Below are positions 26,848 to 34,692 of a DNA stretch of 34,692 nt, one piece after another. A model generated the notes under the pieces. The model did no database searches and was not told where the DNA came from. It saw only the letters and a list, made by a program, of their open reading frames with translations. The DNA is from Candidatus Merdiplasma excrementigallinarum. GTDB taxonomy: Bacteria; Bacillota; Clostridia; Lachnospirales; Lachnospiraceae. The stretch is taken from positions 1-34,692 of the forward strand of contig DVOS01000047.1 of the NCBI GenBank assembly GCA_018713435.1. The letters are read 5' to 3'. Made by a program: the position numbers and the translations under genes. Each line of letters starts with the position of its first letter. The stretch's first letter is position 1.

Positions 26848-27600
26848 TTATAATCCAAAGTATTGGTCGATGCCGTCGGCGATTCCGATAACCATAAGCT
26901 GCTGGACGGTGGGATCCTGCATGGCGTAGTCATCGCTTTCGTTTGTCATAAAACCCATTTCCAGAATTGTCACCGGAACCTGGCTCCAGTTTATGCCGGA
27001 CATATTGTCGTAATACTGGATTCCCAGGTTGGCAAATCCGGCTTCATCACAGTAAGCGTTTAATATGCACTCCGAAAGCCGGTAGCTGTCCTCATACAGA
27101 TGAGGCACATAAGGATTGGCCTGAGACGGACACATGCCCAGCGCTCCGTTCACGGACGAATCCTCGCTTCCGTTGGCGTGGATCCGCACATAAATATCTC
27201 CGCCCTCCTGGGCCACCTTCAGAGCCCTCTCAGAGTTGCTGATGGCGGTATCATTATCCTCTCTGGTCATGATTACCCCATATCCTCTGCTTACCAGTTC
27301 CTCTCTGAGAGCCAGGGAAATCTGCAGATTCAGTTCGTACTCCGGCACTCCCGTATAGCTTCCCTGCGTTCCTGTGGATGACTTGGCTTTGTAATTTTCC
27401 GATCCCGGACCGTCAGGCTCTGTATCGCTCATATCCACCCAGGAACCCTGATGTCCTGGATCGATCCCTACCACATAGCCGTTGCTTTCCATGGCTTCTC
27501 CTGTCTGTTCCGTCTGGGCGGCCATACAAAACCCGGCTGTCAGAACAGTCATTCCAGCCGCCAGCGCCCAAACTGCCGCTGCTTTTTTTAAACTTTTCAT
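26848..27600 (-). CDS. N-acetylmuramoyl-L-alanine amidase, secreted
   Basis: The enzyme cuts the bond between MurNAc and L-Ala in peptidoglycan. After a signal peptide (about 1-28) comes an Amidase_3 domain with the zinc ligand His50 in GIDPGHQG, a ligand Glu in VPEYELNLQ, His in RIHANGSE and the catalytic Glu in ILEMGFMTN. It is short (250 residues) with no wall-binding repeats. A TTG at 27615 would overlap the gyrA stop, but the ATG at 27600, 11 nt after gyrA, has AAAGG upstream. It is probably co-transcribed with gyrA, an unusual partner. Confidence 0.92.
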   Translation of the reverse strand: MKSLKKAAAVWALAAGMTVLTAGFCMAAQTEQTGEAMESNGYVVGIDPGHQGSWVDMSDTEPDGPGSENYKAKSSTGTQGSYTGVPEYELNLQISLALREELVSRGYGVIMTREDNDTAISNSERALKVAQEGGDIYVRIHANGSEDSSVNGALGMCPSQANPYVPHLYEDSYRLSECILNAYCDEAGFANLGIQYYDNMSGINWSQVPVTILEMGFMTNESDDYAMQDPTVQQLMVIGIADGIDQYFGL

Positions 27601-27611
27601 ACCCGTACCTT

Positions 27612-30140
27612 TCAACTTTCAATCGGCTGTGTTTCCTCCTGCCCTGCTTCAGGCTGTTCCTGCGCGTTTTCCTCGCTTTCGCTGTCGGAATCCTTGTGCT
27701 CGCTCTCTCTTACCCGGGCAATGCTGGCAACACGTTCATTTTCTCCCAGATTCATCAGTTTCACGCCTGAGGTCACTCTTCCCTGTATGGAAATATCCTG
27801 ACAGGACATACGGATAATAATTCCATCTGTATTAATCATCATAATCTCATTTTCTGTGTTCAGAGCCTTGGCTCCCACCACATTTCCTGTCTTTTCCATG
27901 ATTTTATAGCACTTGACGCCCTTGCCGCCTCTGTTCTGAGGACTGAATTCGCTGATCGACGTCATCTTGCCCATTCCTTTTTCCGACACCACCAGGAGAT
28001 ATTCTCCCTGGGTATTCATCTGCATGCCTACCACCTGATCTCCGTCAGACAGGTTAATGCCGATCACACCCATGGAAACCCGGCCCGTCTTTCTCACATC
28101 CGTCTCATGGAACCGGATGCACTGTCCGTATTTTGTCACCAGAAGGATATCTTTTGTATTATCTGTGGCCTTTACCTCAATCAGCTCGTCATCTTCCCGC
28201 AGGCTGATAGCCGCCAGTCCGCTCTTCCTTACGTTGGCGTAATCCATCACCGGCGTCTTTTTCACGATTCCGTTTCGGGTAGCCATGAAAAGATACCGGC
28301 CTTCCTCAAATCCCCGCAGAGGAATCAGAGCCGTAATATGTTCGTCCGGCATCAGCTGGAGTAGATTTACAATGGCCACGCCCCGGGCAGTTCTTCCCGC
28401 CTCGGGAATCTCATAAGCCTTCAGCCTGTAAACCCTTCCCTTGTTCGTAAAGAACATCAGATAATGGTGGGTAGTGGTCATCAGCAGCTCGTCGATGTAA
28501 TCATCATCCAGCGTCTGCATTCCCTTGATGCCCTTTCCTCCCCGGTTCTGGCTCTTGAAATTATCCTCTGTCATCCGTTTGATGTATCCCAGCTTTGTCA
28601 TGGTAATCACCACATTTTCCCTGGGAATCAGATCCTCTGTGGAAATGTCGAATACATCAAATCCGATGCTGGTCTTTCTCTCATCGCCGTATTTGTCCAC
28701 GATCACCAGAAGTTCTCTTTTAATCACTCCCAGAAGCAGGTTTTCATCCGCCAGAATCGCTTTCAGTTCCTCGATGGTTTTCATAAGCTGGGCGTATTCC
28801 GTCTCCAGCTTCTCTCTTTCCAGACCAGTAAGAGTCCTCAGACGCATATCCACAATAGCCTGGGCCTGGGCGTCGGAGAGTTTAAATCTCTGTATCAGGC
28901 CTTCCTTGGCTTCCTGGGTGTTTTTAGAACCCCGGATAATCTGGATCACTTCGTCAATATTGTCCAGGGCAATCAGCAGTCCCTGCAGGATATGGGCCCT
29001 CTCTTCCGCTTTATTCAGATCATAGCGGGTTCTTCTGGTAACCACATCCTCCTGATGCTTTAGGTAGTACTGCAGCATCTGCAGAAGGTTCAGTACCTTG
29101 GGCTTATTGTTTACCAGGGCCAGCATAATGACCCCGTAAGTATCCTGAAGCTGTGTATGTTTAAAGAGCTGATTTAAAATCACATTGGCATTAGCGTCAC
29201 GGCGCAGGTCGATACTGATGCGCATGCCTTCCCGGCTGGATTCATCCGTGATGGCGGTAATGCCATCTATTTTCTTATCCCGCACCAGCTCCGCCATCTT
29301 CTCAATCAGTCTGGCCTTATTAACCAGATAGGGGAGCTCTGTCACCACAATTTTACTTTTCCCGTTGGGCTGGGTCTCAATGTCCGTCACAGCCCGCACT
29401 CTTATTTTTCCCCGGCCTGTGCGATAGGCTTCCTCAATTCCCCTGGTACCCAGTATCATGGCGCCGGTGGGGAAATCAGGCCCTTTGATAATTTCCATAA
29501 CCTCTTCGAGGGAGGTATCTCTCTGCTCTTCCACCCGGTTGTCAATGATCTTCACCACGGCTCCGATCACTTCCTTCAGGTTGTGAGGAGGAATATTGGT
29601 GGCCATACCCACCGCAATTCCCGTGGTTCCATTTACCAGCAGATTGGGGAAGCGGGCGGGAAGCACGGTAGGCTCCTTCTCCGTCTCGTCAAAGTTTGGA
29701 ACAAAGTCCACGGTGTCTTTATTAATATCCGCCAGCATCTCCATAGAGATCTTGCTGAGCCTGGCCTCCGTATAACGCATGGCGGCGGCTCCGTCTCCGT
29801 CCACAGAACCGAAATTTCCGTGGCCGTCCACAAGGGGATATCTGGTAGACCACTCCTGGGCCATATTTACCAGCGCTCCGTAGATGGAGCTGTCTCCATG
29901 GGGATGATATTTACCCATTGTATCACCCACGATACGGGCGCATTTTCTGTGGGGTTTGTCAGGTCCATTATTCAATTCTATCATGGAATACAGCACTCTT
30001 CGCTGTACCGGCTTTAATCCGTCCCTTACATCCGGCAGCGCCCTGGAAGCGATAACGCTCATGGCGTAGTCGATGTAGGATTCTTCCATGGTTTTTTTCA
30101 GATCCACCTCATGAATCTGATCAAAAATATTATCTTCCAC
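27612..30140 (-). CDS. gyrA: DNA gyrase subunit A
   Basis: GyrA cuts and rejoins DNA during supercoiling. The catalytic tyrosine is Tyr123 in [10 protein letters not shown]. The quinolone-binding region reads [12 protein letters not shown], with Ser84 (Ser83 in E. coli) but Gly88 where E. coli has Asp87. The GyrA box ([10 protein letters not shown]) and a second QNRGGKGVK in the C-terminal pinwheel confirm gyrase rather than topoisomerase IV. An acidic tail rich in Glu and Gln follows. The start is GTG with AGGGGG 8 nt upstream. A 250-nt repeat-bearing gap separates it from gyrB. Confidence 0.98.
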   Translation of the reverse strand: MEDNIFDQIHEVDLKKTMEESYIDYAMSVIASRALPDVRDGLKPVQRRVLYSMIELNNGPDKPHRKCARIVGDTMGKYHPHGDSSIYGALVNMAQEWSTRYPLVDGHGNFGSVDGDGAAAMRYTEARLSKISMEMLADINKDTVDFVPNFDETEKEPTVLPARFPNLLVNGTTGIAVGMATNIPPHNLKEVIGAVVKIIDNRVEEQRDTSLEEVMEIIKGPDFPTGAMILGTRGIEEAYRTGRGKIRVRAVTDIETQPNGKSKIVVTELPYLVNKARLIEKMAELVRDKKIDGITAITDESSREGMRISIDLRRDANANVILNQLFKHTQLQDTYGVIMLALVNNKPKVLNLLQMLQYYLKHQEDVVTRRTRYDLNKAEERAHILQGLLIALDNIDEVIQIIRGSKNTQEAKEGLIQRFKLSDAQAQAIVDMRLRTLTGLEREKLETEYAQLMKTIEELKAILADENLLLGVIKRELLVIVDKYGDERKTSIGFDVFDISTEDLIPRENVVITMTKLGYIKRMTEDNFKSQNRGGKGIKGMQTLDDDYIDELLMTTTHHYLMFFTNKGRVYRLKAYEIPEAGRTARGVAIVNLLQLMPDEHITALIPLRGFEEGRYLFMATRNGIVKKTPVMDYANVRKSGLAAISLREDDELIEVKATDNTKDILLVTKYGQCIRFHETDVRKTGRVSMGVIGINLSDGDQVVGMQMNTQGEYLLVVSEKGMGKMTSISEFSPQNRGGKGVKCYKIMEKTGNVVGAKALNTENEIMMINTDGIIIRMSCQDISIQGRVTSGVKLMNLGENERVASIARVRESEHKDSDSESEENAQEQPEAGQEETQPIES

Positions 30141-30166
30141 TGATTTGTCCCCCTATCTTTATCCTT

Positions 30167-30389
30167 TCTTTTTCAGAGCGCCATGCCGCAGATCACCTTC
30201 TTCGAAGGCTTTTCTGCTTTTCGCTCTTTTCAGAGCGCCATGCCGCAGATCGCCTTCTTCGAAGGCTTTTCGCTGCTTCGCAGCTCTCTGCGGCTGGGCG
30301 GGCGTTCCGCCCACCCTACGAACCGTCAAATCAGTCCTTTGCGCACAAGTGCGCACGTCCTGCTTTTCCGTTTCTATGTCGCTCTGAAC
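30167..30389. repeat. palindrome-rich repeat, copy B, between gyrB and gyrA
   Basis: Two 57-bp-spaced units of TTTTCAGAGCGCCATGCC (30170 and 30227) are followed by the same distal hairpin module as copy A, with GGGCGG-loop-CCGCCC. The right end CTATGTCGCTCTGAAC (30374-30389) is identical to that of copy A and touches the gyrB stop codon. The gyrA ribosome site lies just outside the left end. No protein is likely here: open frames in it are Arg/Ser/Cys-rich by-products of the palindromes. Confidence 0.85.
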
Positions 30390-33410
<3,021 letters not shown>

Positions 33411-33414
<4 letters not shown>

Positions 33415-33626
33415 GACTTATCCACAATTTTAACAGTCTGTCCCTCAAATGAAACCTCATCTCCGGCGTACAGTTTCTTTCCTCTCTGAGTTTCCACCTG
33501 GCCGTTGACCGACACCAGACCTTCCTGTATCACCGTCTTGGCCTGGGCTCCCGTATCGCACAGGCCGGCTGCCTTCAGCGCCTGTCCAAGTTTTATAAAT
33601 TCATCCCGCAGCACAATGGTTTCCAT
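33411..33626 (-). CDS. yaaA: S4-domain RNA-binding protein YaaA
   Basis: A 71-residue S4-type RNA-binding protein with the motif FIKLGQALKAAGLCDTGAQAKTVIQEGLVSVNG, typical of the small protein encoded between dnaN and recF in Firmicutes. Its exact target is unclear; a ribosome-related role has been suggested for the family. The ATG has AAGG upstream. It is coupled to recF by overlap. Confidence 0.93.
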
Positions 33627-33679
33627 AGCAGGACCTTCCTTTCCGAAAACGTATCTGTCTCTTCCTCTGTCCGCAAAGA

Positions 33680-34692
33680 CTATGCCACAAAATTGACCGG
33701 AAGAATCAGATAAATATATGTCTGGTTTTCATCCCTGATAAAACAGGGGGCTTTGGGATTTACATAATAAATATCCACCGTCTCATCGTCGATCACCCGC
33801 AGGGCGTCAATCAGGAACTTGGGATTAAAACCGATGAGAATATCCTTTCCCTCTTTCTGAATATCGATCACTTCATCCATGGAACCGATCTGAGAATTAA
33901 TCTTCAGTTCCATCACCATATCGTCAATATGCAGAATGATGGGTTTTTTGTCTCCCTCTTTCACCAGCAGGGTGGCCCGGTCAATACAGTCCAGCATCTC
34001 CCTCTTGTTGATGGTCACCTTGGTCTCATAATCGCTGGAAAGCATCTGGTCAATTCTGAAATAATTTCCCTCAATCAGCCTGGACACCACGATGGTCTGG
34101 TCAAACTCAAACATAATGTGATTCTGGGTGAAATAAAGATTCACCATATCCTCTGTCTCTCCCGACAGAATCTTGGAAACCTCCGTCAGGGTCTTGCCGG
34201 GAACCACAACCTTTCTGGGCTCATAGCTCTCCTTCAGCTCAATCTTGCGGATGGCAATCCGGTGGCCGTCAAGAGAAACCACCTTAAACTCGTTTCCGCT
34301 GATATCAAACAGTTCTCCTGTCATCATTTTGTTGGTGTCATTTACCGCAATGGAAAAAATGGTCTGGCGAATCACTTCCTTCAGTGTAAACTGGGAGATG
34401 CACACCGGATCATTCTTTTCAATCATGGGAATCTGGGAGAAATCATCTCCCTCTTTTCCCATAATATGAAATTTGGCCTTTTCACATACAATGGACGTAT
34501 TCAGTTTTTCATCGGATTCGATGGTCACCTCATTATCCGGCAGTTTTCTGATAATTTCAGAAAACAGTCTGGCGTCCAGCGCAACGATTCCTCTGGATTC
34601 GATTCTTCCTTCTACAACCGTCTCAATTCCCAGTTCCATGTCATTGGCCGTAAATTTAATCTGACCGGCTGACGCGTCGATCAGGATACATT
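33680..34692 (-). CDS. dnaN: DNA polymerase III beta subunit (sliding clamp), partial
   Basis: DnaN forms the ring that holds the polymerase on DNA. The frame stays open to the right edge, where it reads ILIDASAGQIKFTANDMELG, the conserved end of the first clamp domain strand. About 337 codons are inside the window, and an estimated 30 to 35 N-terminal residues are missing. It ends with the typical YLILPVNF clamp terminus. It is followed by yaaA after 53 nt. Confidence 0.97.
   Translation of the reverse strand, partial: CILIDASAGQIKFTANDMELGIETVVEGRIESRGIVALDARLFSEIIRKLPDNEVTIESDEKLNTSIVCEKAKFHIMGKEGDDFSQIPMIEKNDPVCISQFTLKEVIRQTIFSIAVNDTNKMMTGELFDISGNEFKVVSLDGHRIAIRKIELKESYEPRKVVVPGKTLTEVSKILSGETEDMVNLYFTQNHIMFEFDQTIVVSRLIEGNYFRIDQMLSSDYETKVTINKREMLDCIDRATLLVKEGDKKPIILHIDDMVMELKINSQIGSMDEVIDIQKEGKDILIGFNPKFLIDALRVIDDETVDIYYVNPKAPCFIRDENQTYIYLILPVNFVA

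Noticed and set aside
26566-26891. Open frames on the plus strand through repeat copy A, encoding Cys/Arg/Ser-rich peptides
   Set aside because: They recur in copy B with the same repeated peptide because they translate the palindromic 57-bp units. There is no ribosome site and no independent conservation.

Overview
The window looks like a chromosomal segment from a Lachnospiraceae-type member of the Clostridia (Firmicutes), close to the replication origin. The evidence is the order dnaN-yaaA-recF-gyrB-gyrA running leftward from the right edge, an F-type ATP synthase operon in standard Firmicutes order, a SAM-I riboswitch ahead of metK, the MurT/GatD lipid II amidation pair, and AGGAGG-type ribosome binding sites before nearly every gene. 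No species can be named from sequence alone. Almost every gene is on the minus strand, which fits co-orientation with a fork coming from an origin beyond the right edge. The two plus-strand genes are an exonuclease (18713-19675) and an AT-rich toxin-like gene (24504-25145).

Left end, 1-901: the promoter and leader of what is probably an rRNA operon that continues off the left edge, a tRNA-Ser(GCT) with its own near-perfect promoter, a hairpin, a palindrome-rich repeat and a degenerate 52-bp tandem array. Positions 902-14463 hold a long minus-strand gene run with short gaps: a two-component system (histidine kinase and response regulator), an RluA-type pseudouridine synthase, an AI-2E/YtvI-type membrane protein, then atpZ-like, atpI-like, atpB, E, F, H, A, G, D and C, and finally an ATP-grasp protein and a membrane glycosyltransferase. 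The c subunit has two carboxylates in the ion site, which suggests a sodium-coupled enzyme.

Positions 14519-18380: metK with its SAM-I riboswitch, a CdaR/PucR-type regulator and a MsmX/UgpC-type sugar ABC ATPase. Positions 19677-24254: a wall operon murT-gatD-DD-carboxypeptidase, ending in a degenerate tyrosine-recombinase-like protein. Positions 24300-25145: an AT-rich, probably acquired gene for a PemK/MazF-like protein. It is preceded by a structured leader with a direct repeat, tandem hairpins and an internal terminator-like stem, which resembles type III toxin-antitoxin architecture. This is the best candidate for something not yet described.

Positions 25140-34692: a secreted serine hydrolase of the beta-lactamase fold, a large foldback element, an amidase, then gyrA, gyrB, recF, yaaA and a dnaN that runs off the window. 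A palindrome-rich 57-bp repeat family sits just after the stop codons of both gyrB and the amidase gene, and a diverged relative lies near the left end.
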